Below are positions 53,151 to 61,900 of a stretch of 64,000 nucleotides of DNA, one piece after another. This stretch comes from JAILEN01 sp036723975 (lineage in GTDB: Bacteria; Bacillota; Clostridia; Lachnospirales; Lachnospiraceae). Position 1 is the stretch's first letter; each line of letters starts with the position of its first letter. Below the pieces are notes generated by a model. The model saw only the letters and a list, made by a program, of their open reading frames with translations, did no database searches and was not told the DNA's origin. Where the stretch lies: positions 62,001-126,000 of the forward strand of contig DAIMGJ010000005.1 of NCBI GenBank assembly GCA_036723975.1, written 5' to 3'. A program made the position numbers and the translations under genes.

Positions 53151-55097
53151 TTATGCATTTGGATCATCCCCGTCGCTTCGTTTCAAGCGAACCACTAAAT
53201 GGATACCACCTTTAAATTCTGCGGTTTTTTCGCTGGTATAATTGACTCCATAGTCGGTCTGCTTCAAGCTGTTGCTGGAAAGCGGAATCTTCTTTGCATG
53301 ATCCTTATCTGCCAATTCTGCTTTTACAATCTCAAATTCCGGTTTGTCAAAAATAATCTCTGTTTCACGCTGGTTAGCGGTAATAAAACACTTCTGACCT
53401 TTCTCACACAGAATCGTCAGCATAATCGGCGAATCCAATACACCAAAATAATCTCCATCCCCTCGGTATCCGGTACTGGAGAAGTTTTTCTCCTTAAATG
53501 TCGTACCTTGCATTTTGTTCAACTGATTCACAAGAAGCTGCTTATTATCCTTGAAGTGCTTCTCCGGATCCAAGCCGAGGTTCTTCAGTACGTAGTCACC
53601 ACACATACGGAATAATCTACACTTCTGCGGAATACTGTCATGCTTAGCATTTTGCTTAAGCAGGGCTATGGTATCCTGGATTTCTTCTTCCCATTCTTCC
53701 AGTTTTTTTTGAAGCTCTGTTTCATCATGGATATGCTTTTCATATTCTTTACGCTTTGCCGCTAATCCCTCTTCGCGATTACGAATATACTGATTGATGA
53801 TGGCGGCATTGCCGGTTTTAACATACGCAGTATCGCTTCGTTTGAAGGTATGCTGAAAGTTATGCCCATAAATCTGGTGAAACTCATCAGTATTCATATC
53901 ATTGGTCGGATTCTTTTCAATTTGTTCCCATACGTCATAACTGTTCAGAATCTTATACTCTGAAATCTGAGGATCCAGTTTTTCTATTTCACGGTTGGAA
54001 GCTTCTACATCCTTATATTTAGCGCGATAATGGTCTTGGAATTGTTTCTTTGTTTCTTGAAATTTGGAATTCTTCTCTTTTTCTTCGCGAATACGTTTGG
54101 CCTCCTCTGCCTTTTTTGCTCGTTCCGCAAATTTGTTTTCTTTTTTCTTCTTTAATTTTTCCTGTCGATACTGTTGTGCCTCTGTCTTTCCGGTCTCTAA
54201 CAGTGCCTCGACGTTATCCTTATTTGTAGTGACTTGTTTGACTGCATTGGCATATGCGGCATCCATGCCTTTTGCTCGTTCAAATCCACTGTTACGAACA
54301 TTTAATACCTTGCGATAATAATCCGCCAAGGTCGGGTTTGTTGATTCAACTGTCTTTGCCTTCTTTTCCAAATCTTCATTGGATAAACCCGCCACATCCT
54401 TCTTGGCAAGCATGGTGTAGTAGGGATTCTGCATCAATTGCTGCTGAGCAATCAGATACTTTTTCACCTGCTCTCCCATAGCGATTGCCGTACGAATTAA
54501 CTCACCACGGTTGCTGTTAATACTCTGAATTTCACTGGTACTCACTGCTTTGCAAAAATCAGCCTTAACTTTATCTAACATAGCAAGCACTTTAAAATTG
54601 GCTTCCAGATTGTTCGAGAATTCCGCATCATTTTTTATTTTAAGAGTTCTGATAGTAGCCTCAAGTTCAAACGCCTCATCTTGCATGGTGGCGGCATCAA
54701 TATGTTTGGCTTCATCGATGAGCTTACCCAGGTTTTCCGGTTCCGGTGGTTGGAAGGACTTCGCCTTTTTCCGATATTCCACCTTTTTCTTCATATTTTT
54801 GGCGCGCTTGCCCTTCTTATCCAAGGCATTTAGCTTGGTGCCCTTCTTATGCTCCTCGTAAGCTTTCTCAATGGCCTTTTCACGCTGAGCATCCGTCAAG
54901 AGCTCCAAATCCTCCTCCACTTCCAACCGCTGAAGATTCTTTTCCACTTGAATATGATTGGAATTGAGATCCTTATTCTGTTGAATGTTTAGGGAATCCT
55001 GCACGGGACCGGACATAAGCTGAGCCGTATCCTCCATATTCGCAGTTTCTAAAATATTCTTGTTTTTTTCAAGCTCCAAATTTTTAAATTCATCCAT
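53151..55097 (-). CDS. Coiled-coil protein with C-terminal ADP-ribosyltransferase-like domain, candidate CIS effector
   Basis: A 648-residue protein. Residues 1 to about 370 are charged and helical, with a strong coiled coil at about 300-370. The C-terminal part fits the R-S-E class of mono-ADP-ribosyltransferases: a helix AAIINQYIRN (431-440), a strand ending LFRM (candidate catalytic R497), KNFSSTG (S540-T542, the STS position), a strand PIMLTILCEKGQKCFIT (557-573) and RETEIIFD with E578 and E580 as the ExE pair, followed by EFEIVKAEL. The order and spacing match C3/Iota-type toxins. No signal peptide, as expected for cargo loaded in the cytoplasm. It is the first gene of the operon with the CIS AAA+ ATPase and has a strong sigma-A promoter. 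The ART call rests on motifs read by eye. Confidence 0.8.
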   Translation of the reverse strand: MDEFKNLELEKNKNILETANMEDTAQLMSGPVQDSLNIQQNKDLNSNHIQVEKNLQRLEVEEDLELLTDAQREKAIEKAYEEHKKGTKLNALDKKGKRAKNMKKKVEYRKKAKSFQPPEPENLGKLIDEAKHIDAATMQDEAFELEATIRTLKIKNDAEFSNNLEANFKVLAMLDKVKADFCKAVSTSEIQSINSNRGELIRTAIAMGEQVKKYLIAQQQLMQNPYYTMLAKKDVAGLSNEDLEKKAKTVESTNPTLADYYRKVLNVRNSGFERAKGMDAAYANAVKQVTTNKDNVEALLETGKTEAQQYRQEKLKKKKENKFAERAKKAEEAKRIREEKEKNSKFQETKKQFQDHYRAKYKDVEASNREIEKLDPQISEYKILNSYDVWEQIEKNPTNDMNTDEFHQIYGHNFQHTFKRSDTAYVKTGNAAIINQYIRNREEGLAAKRKEYEKHIHDETELQKKLEEWEEEIQDTIALLKQNAKHDSIPQKCRLFRMCGDYVLKNLGLDPEKHFKDNKQLLVNQLNKMQGTTFKEKNFSSTGYRGDGDYFGVLDSPIMLTILCEKGQKCFITANQRETEIIFDKPEFEIVKAELADKDHAKKIPLSSNSLKQTDYGVNYTSEKTAEFKGGIHLVVRLKRSDGDDPNA

Positions 55098-55134
55098 ATC
55101 ACCACTCCTACAATTTGCTACTCTCTGTTGTTTT

Positions 55135-55163
55135 ATTATACACGATATACTCTTTTATGTTAA
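55135..55163 (-). promoter_or_regulatory. Sigma-A promoter of the effector/ATPase operon
   Basis: TTAACA, 17 bases, TATAAT on the minus strand, ending 38 bases before the ATG at 55097, with GGAG seven bases before that ATG. No heptamer repeats are present, so this operon is probably not under the same activator as the four other blocks. Confidence 0.75.
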
Positions 55164-55183
55164 AAAAATGTTCCTATAACACT

Positions 55184-55213
55184 AGAAGACAGAGGGCCAT
55201 TCCTCTGTCTTCT
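55184..55213. repeat. Palindromic repeat unit, possible terminator
   Basis: AGAAGACAGAGGG, CCAT, TCCTCTGTCTTCT forms a 13-bp stem with a small loop. The unit is related to the arms of the element at 27034-27121. It lies just after the stop of the DUF2225 gene and before the effector promoter. The U-run follows only on the plus strand (TCTTTT), so as a terminator for the minus-strand housekeeping operon it would be weak. Confidence 0.7.
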
Positions 55214-55223
55214 TTTAAATTTC

Positions 55224-56111
55224 TTATGCCTGTGGCTTTTGTGCAGCCGCTGCAGCATCCTGTTTTTTCTTTGCAACAGCGATTTGTTCCTTTAACTGCA
55301 GGCATTTATCCTTTACACGGCCTGCGGTATTCGGTGAAGTAATCAACCGGGATACCAGTTTTAGTGCCGTATCATAATCCTTGAAATAGATTGCCATATT
55401 TGCCAGCATAAACTCCAATGTATTGGAATCCATTCCGTAAAAAGGCGGTGTCTCCTTGGACATACACTGGGTAAATCCTTCGTACGCCTGCTGATAGAAC
55501 TGAAGCATCTCTTCCTTCATGGCGTTCTTTGCCTCAAGCTCCTCTGCCGTCGTCTCCGGCATCTCCTTAAGCATGGCGCGCTGAAGCCATGAAATCTTGA
55601 GACAGATATAGGCCTTTTCGGATAGTTTCACTCTTTTTACCATGGCAGAAACAAGTGCCAGTTTATAGCGGTCAATGGCCTCGTCGTAGGTATAGATAGA
55701 CTGCTCCACAGCACGAGGCTGAGGCTTGAAGTTTTCACCTACCTGCTCGCGAATCCACTTAATCTGCGTGTTGGAAAGCGGCTCAAACGTCTTTGTCATA
55801 GCTGCATAACCGCAATCCGGGCAGGCAATCACATCATACTTAATGGTATCTATCCCCTCGTGACGCGGGCGTAAATCAAACTCCTGACCGAGTTTTTTTG
55901 CTTTTCCGGTTTTTACCATGAGTGCCTTAAATTTTGCATCACAAACCGGGCAGGTATATTCCTTTGCCAACAAAAGGTCTTCCTCTGTAAGAACCTTTGG
56001 CGCTGCCTTTTTCGGTGCTGCCTTTTTGCTAGTTTTCTTTTCTTCTTTTGTGATGTCGATTTCCCCTTCGGATTTGATTCCGAACTTTTCCAAACCTGCT
56101 AATAAATTCAT
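55224..56111 (-). CDS. DUF2225 family protein
   Basis: A 295-residue protein. After a Lys/Ala-rich linker it has YTCPVCDAKFKALMVKTGKA (C54, C57) and VIACPDCGYAAMTKTFEPLS (C97, C100), probably one zinc-binding site, with FDLRPRHEGIDTIKYDVI between them. The rest is a helical TPR-like region (DEAIDRYKLALVSAMVKRVK, then LSEKAYICLKISWLQRAM). This is the arrangement of DUF2225, widespread in Firmicutes, function unknown. It is the last gene of the operon with glnS. Ends in an Ala/Gln-rich tail. Confidence 0.85.
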   Translation of the reverse strand: MNLLAGLEKFGIKSEGEIDITKEEKKTSKKAAPKKAAPKVLTEEDLLLAKEYTCPVCDAKFKALMVKTGKAKKLGQEFDLRPRHEGIDTIKYDVIACPDCGYAAMTKTFEPLSNTQIKWIREQVGENFKPQPRAVEQSIYTYDEAIDRYKLALVSAMVKRVKLSEKAYICLKISWLQRAMLKEMPETTAEELEAKNAMKEEMLQFYQQAYEGFTQCMSKETPPFYGMDSNTLEFMLANMAIYFKDYDTALKLVSRLITSPNTAGRVKDKCLQLKEQIAVAKKKQDAAAAAQKPQA

Positions 56112-56148
56112 AACATACCTACTTTACTATCTATACATTGGCAACTGA

Positions 56149-57819
56149 TTAATTATTCGTGGGAAGCTTAAACGAACTCTTCAAAGAGACGATTCGGTTA
56201 AACACCGGCGCACCCTCTTTGGAGTCTTTGCTGTCCACGGTAAAGAATCCGTTTCGTACAAACTGGAAACTGTCATATACCTTTGCCTCCATAAGAGATG
56301 GCTCCACAAGAGCATCTTTTATAACGACAAGTGAATTCGGGTTCAAATTCAGACTGCCATCTTCATTATATACTCCAAGTTCCTCATCAACAATATTTTC
56401 ATACAAACGAACCTCTGCTTTTTTTGCAGTGGTCGCTTCCACCCAATGGATGGTACCTTTTACTTTACGTCCATCAGGAGCATTTCCACCCTTGGTTTCC
56501 GGATCATACGTACAGTGAATTTCTGTCACATTTCCTTCTACATCGGTTTCATATCCGGTACAGGTAACAAAATATGCGTTCATCAATCGAACTTCATTGC
56601 CCGGGAAGAGTCTGAAATACTTCTTTGGAGGCTCAATCATGAAGTCCTCTGCTTCAATGTAAAGCTCACGGGAGAATGCAACTTCTCTTTCACCCAAAGC
56701 TTCATTTTCCAGGTTATTCTGCACAGGTAGCATTTCAACCTGTCCTTCCGGATAATTATCGATAATAAGTTTTACCGGATGAAGAACCGCAAAAGCACGG
56801 GGGCGCTTCATCTTTAAGTCCTCGCGGATACAATACTCAAGCATTGCATACTCAGCGGTAGACTGTGCCTTGGATACACCACAAAGTTCCACGAACTTCT
56901 GGATGGATTCCGGTGTAAATCCGCGACGACGGAGTCCTGCGATTGATACCAGTCTCGGGTCATCCCATCCGTCTACAATACCGTCTTCAACCAACTTTTT
57001 GATATAGCGCTTTCCGGTAACCACGTTATTTAAGTACATTTTTGCAAACTCAATCTGACGTGGCGGCATTTCGTATTCCAACTCACGAACCACCCAGTCG
57101 TAAAGCGGTCTGTGATCTTCGAACTCTAAAGTACAAATGCTGTGGGTGATTCCCTCTATCGCATCCTCAATGGGATGTGCAAAATCGTACATCGGATAGA
57201 TGCACCACTTATCTCCGGTGTTATGATGATGCATATGAGCCACACGATAGATAATCGGGTCTCTCATATTGATATTTGGTGAAGCCATATCAATCTTTGC
57301 ACGAAGCACCATGCTTCCATCCTCATATTTGCCGGCTTTCATATCTTCAAAAATCTGTAAGTTTTCCTCAATACTGCGATCGGAATTCGGATCCTTTTTA
57401 CCCGGTTCCGTTAAAGTTCCGCGGTATTCACGAATCTGATCTGCACTCAAATCGGAGCAATAAGCCTTGCCCTTTTTAATAAGTTTTACAGCGCCTTCAT
57501 ACATCTGATCAAAATAATTGGATGCAAAATAAAGGTGCTCGCCCCAATCTGCTCCCAGCCATTTGATATCTTCTTTAATGGATTCCACAAACTCGGTCTT
57601 TTCTTTTGTAGGGTTCGTATCATCAAATCTTAAATGAAAAGTTCCGTTGTATTCTTTTGCAAGTCCGAAATTTAAAAGAATGGACTTTGCATGACCAATG
57701 TGTAAATAGCCGTTTGGTTCCGGCGGGAAACGTGTGACTACGTGGTCGTAAACGCCTTCGGCTAAATCCTTATTGATTTCGTTTTCTATAAAATTTCTGC
57801 TTACTCTTTCTTCGCTCAT
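56149..57819 (-). CDS. glnS: Glutaminyl-tRNA synthetase
   Basis: A 556-residue class Ic aminoacyl-tRNA synthetase that attaches glutamine to tRNA-Gln in the cytoplasm. The HIGH motif is in RFPPEPNGYLHIGHAKSI (H40, H43). The catalytic core continues with LRFDDTNPTKEKTEFVESIK and MYDFAHPIEDAIEGITHSIC, which is specific to GlnRS. At the place of the KMSKS loop it has NNVVTGKRYIKKLVEDG, a variant in which only the K-R pair is kept. The C-terminal beta-barrels bind the anticodon. The length is the family norm. It lies 14 bases after the rhomboid-fold gene. No T-box leader is seen in front of the operon. Confidence 0.95.
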   Translation of the reverse strand: MSEERVSRNFIENEINKDLAEGVYDHVVTRFPPEPNGYLHIGHAKSILLNFGLAKEYNGTFHLRFDDTNPTKEKTEFVESIKEDIKWLGADWGEHLYFASNYFDQMYEGAVKLIKKGKAYCSDLSADQIREYRGTLTEPGKKDPNSDRSIEENLQIFEDMKAGKYEDGSMVLRAKIDMASPNINMRDPIIYRVAHMHHHNTGDKWCIYPMYDFAHPIEDAIEGITHSICTLEFEDHRPLYDWVVRELEYEMPPRQIEFAKMYLNNVVTGKRYIKKLVEDGIVDGWDDPRLVSIAGLRRRGFTPESIQKFVELCGVSKAQSTAEYAMLEYCIREDLKMKRPRAFAVLHPVKLIIDNYPEGQVEMLPVQNNLENEALGEREVAFSRELYIEAEDFMIEPPKKYFRLFPGNEVRLMNAYFVTCTGYETDVEGNVTEIHCTYDPETKGGNAPDGRKVKGTIHWVEATTAKKAEVRLYENIVDEELGVYNEDGSLNLNPNSLVVIKDALVEPSLMEAKVYDSFQFVRNGFFTVDSKDSKEGAPVFNRIVSLKSSFKLPTNN

Positions 57820-57832
57820 TTTCTATATATCC

Positions 57833-58762
57833 TTAATCTTCATTTTTAACGTGAGTGTGTGTAAATAAGTGTTCGTTACAATATTCGTACGCGCCATCGC
57901 ACTTACTGCAATAACGGAATTCCAATTCAGGATTAGACACATCCGTTCTTCCGCAGATTGCGCACTTATGGCGCACAAGCTGTCGTGGTGCAGGCTGCAC
58001 CGGTGCTTTATTTTGATTCTGCGGTGTTTGTGCTTTTCCGTAAGGGCTTTGGTTCATGCCACGCTGGTAAGCCACTTTCCGCTTAATCTCTTTCGGCGAA
58101 ACCCGTCTTAAATTTCTGGTGGACAAGAAGAAAATCAAGAAGTTCAGTAAAGAACTTACGATTGCAACTCTTCCGCCCCAGTCGGAAATCAAAAGTTCAA
58201 ACCCCACAAATACAAGATAAACAATAGACATCCACTTCATCTTGATCGGGATAAAAAAATACAACAGCACTTCCATATTCGGATAGCACATAGCAAACGC
58301 CAGGAATATGGACAGATTGATATAGTGGGTGGAAATATTATTTCCGATGGCCACTAATTCTCCGAATGCATAAAAATTGATCAAATAATAAACAAACGCA
58401 CCGGCAATGGTAAACAACATTCCGCCAAAGATATACACATTAAAACGGAAAGTTCCAATGGTTTGCTCAAGTATTCTTCCCAACTGCCAGTAAAAATAAA
58501 TCATAATAGCAGCAAAAAGAATTGACATCATTCCGCTTCCTACCGGAGGTGGAATCAAAACCCAGGTAAACAGTCTCCAAATTTGGAAATTATGAATAAT
58601 AAAATGAGGTTCTAATTGTAAAAAACTTATAAGGCTGGGATATCTTCCCGAATATGCACTCCAAAGTTCCAGAAAATATCCGATAACATAGCCACCAATC
58701 AGGTAGTTAATCAAATTCGGAATGGCATATTTACCGATTTTTCTCTCCAGTTTATCTAACAT
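57833..58762 (-). CDS. Rhomboid-fold membrane protein with C-terminal zinc-ribbon-like region
   Basis: A 309-residue protein from the ATG at 58762, which has TAGGAG ahead; an in-frame start 63 bases upstream is inside the promoter region. Six or so membrane segments lie at about 15-215 (AIPNLINYLIGGYVIGYFLE, WRLFTWVLIPP, FAAIMIYFYWQLGRILEQTI). They follow the rhomboid layout, including the W-R-x-F-T-x-x-x-x-P motif, but the catalytic GxSx and His are not visible, so it is probably a pseudoprotease. The C-terminus has CAICGRTDVSNPELEFRYCS and further Cys/His, likely a zinc ribbon. First gene of the glnS operon. Confidence 0.8.
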   Translation of the reverse strand: MLDKLERKIGKYAIPNLINYLIGGYVIGYFLELWSAYSGRYPSLISFLQLEPHFIIHNFQIWRLFTWVLIPPPVGSGMMSILFAAIMIYFYWQLGRILEQTIGTFRFNVYIFGGMLFTIAGAFVYYLINFYAFGELVAIGNNISTHYINLSIFLAFAMCYPNMEVLLYFFIPIKMKWMSIVYLVFVGFELLISDWGGRVAIVSSLLNFLIFFLSTRNLRRVSPKEIKRKVAYQRGMNQSPYGKAQTPQNQNKAPVQPAPRQLVRHKCAICGRTDVSNPELEFRYCSKCDGAYEYCNEHLFTHTHVKNED

Positions 58763-58796
58763 AAATACTCCTAAGTTACATAGAAAATCAGTTTTA

Positions 58797-58825
58797 AGTA
58801 TAGGTTCAAGGCGCCCCTTTGTCAA
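58797..58825 (-). promoter_or_regulatory. Sigma-A promoter of the rhomboid-glnS-DUF2225 operon
   Basis: TTGACA, 17 bases, TATACT on the minus strand: a near-consensus housekeeping promoter. The leader to the ATG at 58762 is about 28 bases. Confidence 0.88.
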
Positions 58826-58877
58826 GAAATCACAAACAATCCCGACATTTAAAACTACAAACCTTTCATTTTGTCAG

Positions 58878-58906
58878 TTGTTTTTTTTCGACCCACTTTT
58901 TATAAT
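58878..58906 (+). promoter_or_regulatory. Sigma-A promoter of the activase-like gene
   Basis: TTGTTT, 17 bases, TATAAT on the plus strand. GAAAGG lies seven bases before the ATG at 58941. Divergent from the promoter at 58797-58825. Confidence 0.75.
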
Positions 58907-58940
58907 AGGAAAGATTCGAATAGATTAGAAAGGTATATTT

Positions 58941-61900
58941 ATGAATAACACGTTCTACAAAGTAGGAATTGATATAGGTTCCACCACAGTAAAGGTGGCC
59001 TTCTTAGATGAAAACGACAATCTGATTTTTTCCGACTACAAGAGACATTTTGCAAACATCCGTGAAACCTTAAAGGGATTGATGGAAGATGCTTACAAAA
59101 TAACCGGTGACGCCTGCGTATACCCTGTCATTACCGGTTCCGGCGGACTTACCCTTGCAAAGCATCTTGATATTCCGTTTACCCAGGAAGTAATCGCTGT
59201 GTCCACAGCATTGACCCACTACGCACCTCAGACCGATGTAGCCATTGAACTTGGTGGAGAAGATGCAAAAATTATCTATTTTGAGAACGGAAACGTAGAA
59301 CAACGTATGAACGGAATCTGTGCCGGCGGTACCGGTTCCTTTATCGACCAGATGGCTTCCCTTATCCAGACCGATGCGTCCGGTTTAAATGAATATGCAA
59401 AAGGCTATCAGTCCATCTATCCCATTGCGGCTCGTTGCGGCGTATTTGCGAAAACAGATATCCAGCCGTTGATTAACGAAGGCGCAACCCGAGAAGACTT
59501 ATCCGCTTCCATTTTGCAGGCCGTTGTTAACCAGACCATTTCCGGTCTTGCCTGCGGTAAGCCGATTCGCGGCCATGTTGCATTTTTAGGAGGTCCTCTT
59601 CACTTTTTGGATCAGCTTCGTGAGACCTTTGTCCGCACATTAAAATTAGACGACGAGCACACCATTATTCCAAACAATTCTCATTTGTTTGCAGCGATTG
59701 GTTCTGCTTTAAACTATAAAGAAGATCAGTCTCAGGACCTTTCCGCTATTTTGGAAAAGTTGTCCGGTGAACTTCACATGGAATTTGAAGTAGCACGTAT
59801 GGAGCCGCTTTTCGAAGATGAAAAAGCTTACGAAGAGTTCTCTGCCCGTCACAACGGCAATCATGTAAAAACCGGAGAAATCTCTACCTATAGCGGTAAC
59901 TGCTACTTAGGTATCGATGCCGGAAGTACAACCACCAAAGTTGCTTTGGTCGGAGAAGACGGATCCTTGCTTTACTCTTTCTATGACAATAACAACGGAA
60001 GCCCGCTTATGACCTCCATTCGAGCAATGAAGGAAATCAATGAAAAGCTTCCGAAGGACGCACATATCGTTCACTCCTGCTCCACCGGCTACGGCGAAGC
60101 ACTGTTAAAGTCTGCATTCCAGTTGGACGACGGTGAAGTAGAAACCGTTGCACACTATTATGCGGCTGCATTCTTCGACCCTGAAGTTGACTGCATCTTA
60201 GACATCGGCGGTCAGGACATGAAGTGCATCAAGATTAAGGATAACACCGTAGATAGCGTTCAGTTAAACGAAGCTTGCTCTTCCGGATGTGGTTCCTTTA
60301 TCGAAACCTTTGCAAAATCCTTAAACTACTCCGTTCGTGATTTTGCAAAAGAGGCGCTTTTTGCAAAGCACCCCATTGACCTTGGTACCAGATGTACCGT
60401 ATTTATGAATTCAAAAGTAAAACAGGCCCAGAAGGAAGGCGCATCCGTTGCGGATATTTCTTCCGGACTTGCTTATTCCGTTATTAAAAATGCATTGTTT
60501 AAGGTAATCAAACTTTCTGATGCAAAGGATTTGGGAAATCACGTTGTTGTTCAGGGTGGTACCTTCTACAACGATGCGGTCTTACGTTCCTTCGAAAAGA
60601 TTTCCGGTGTAAAAGCCATTCGTCCGGATATCGCGGGTATCATGGGTGCCTTCGGTGCGGCGTTAATCGCAAAAGAACGTTACGAAGATAACCCTACCTC
60701 TACCATGCTTTCCATGGATGAAATTTTAAATCTGACATTTGAAACCAGCCTTACCCGTTGTCAGGGCTGTAACAACCACTGCTTGCTTACCATAAACGAC
60801 TTCGGAAACGATCGTAAATTTATTACCGGAAACCGTTGTGAAAGAGGCCTTGGAAAAGAGAAAAACAAAGAAAACATTCCGAACCTTTACGACTTTAAAT
60901 ACAAGAGGCTCTTTAAATACAAGTCCATCCCGGCAGATGAAGCACCTCGCGGTGTCATCGGAATTCCGCGTGTATTAAACCTTTATGAAAACTATCCCTA
61001 TTGGGCAGTCTTCTTTAAGGAATTAGGATTTAGCGTAAAGCTTTCTCCCCGTTCCACTCGTGCCGTATATGAACTTGGTATTGAATCCATTCCAAGTGAG
61101 TCCGAATGCTATCCTGCAAAGTTGGCTCACGGACATGTACAGTGGCTGATTAATAACGGCGTAGAAACCATTTTCTACCCCTGCATCCCGTACGAAAGAA
61201 ACGAGTTTAAGGATTCCAACAACCATTACAACTGCCCGATTGTTACGTCTTATGCAGAGAATATCAAAAACAATGTGGATGAGATCACCTCCGGGAAAAT
61301 CCGATTTCTAAATCCGTTTTTGGCTTTCTCTACGGAAAAGATTTTATCGGATCAACTGGTTAAGGTATTTGACAAAGAGTTTTCCATCTCCGAGGGAGAA
61401 GTTCGTGCCGCAGCTAAAAAAGCCTGGGCAGAGCAGGAGTCCTTCCGAAATGAAATGATGGCAAAAGGTGAGGAAGTTTTAAACTACTTGAAAGAAACCG
61501 GTCGTCGCGGAATCGTTCTTTGCGGACGTCCTTACCATGTGGATCCGGAAATCAATCACGGTATTCCGGAGTTAATTACTTCCTACGGTATGGCTGTACT
61601 GACCGAAGACTCCATCTCTCACCTGGGTGAGTTGGAGAGACCGCTTATCGTTATGGATCAGTGGATGTTCCACTCAAGAATGTACTCTGCGGCCAACTAC
61701 GTTAAGAAAACCGAGAACCTGGATGTTATTCAGTTAAACTCTTTCGGTTGCGGACTCGATGCGGTAACAACCGACTGTGTTTCCGACATCTTAACCGGTT
61801 CCGGAAAAATCTATACCTGTTTAAAGATTGATGAAGTAAATAACCTTGGTGCAGCAAGAATTCGAATTCGTTCTCTTCTTGCAGCCATTCGCGTACGCGA

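Noticed and set aside
53199..54861. Several plus-strand ORFs of 84-138 residues
   Set aside because: They lie antisense to the well-supported 648-residue gene, are Phe/Ser-rich in the way expected of the complement of Lys/Glu-rich coiled coils, and have no start signals.
58763..58940. T-box or other riboswitch before the rhomboid-glnS operon
   Set aside because: The leader from the TTGACA/TATACT promoter to the start codon is only about 28 bases, too short for a T-box, and no T-box sequence is seen.
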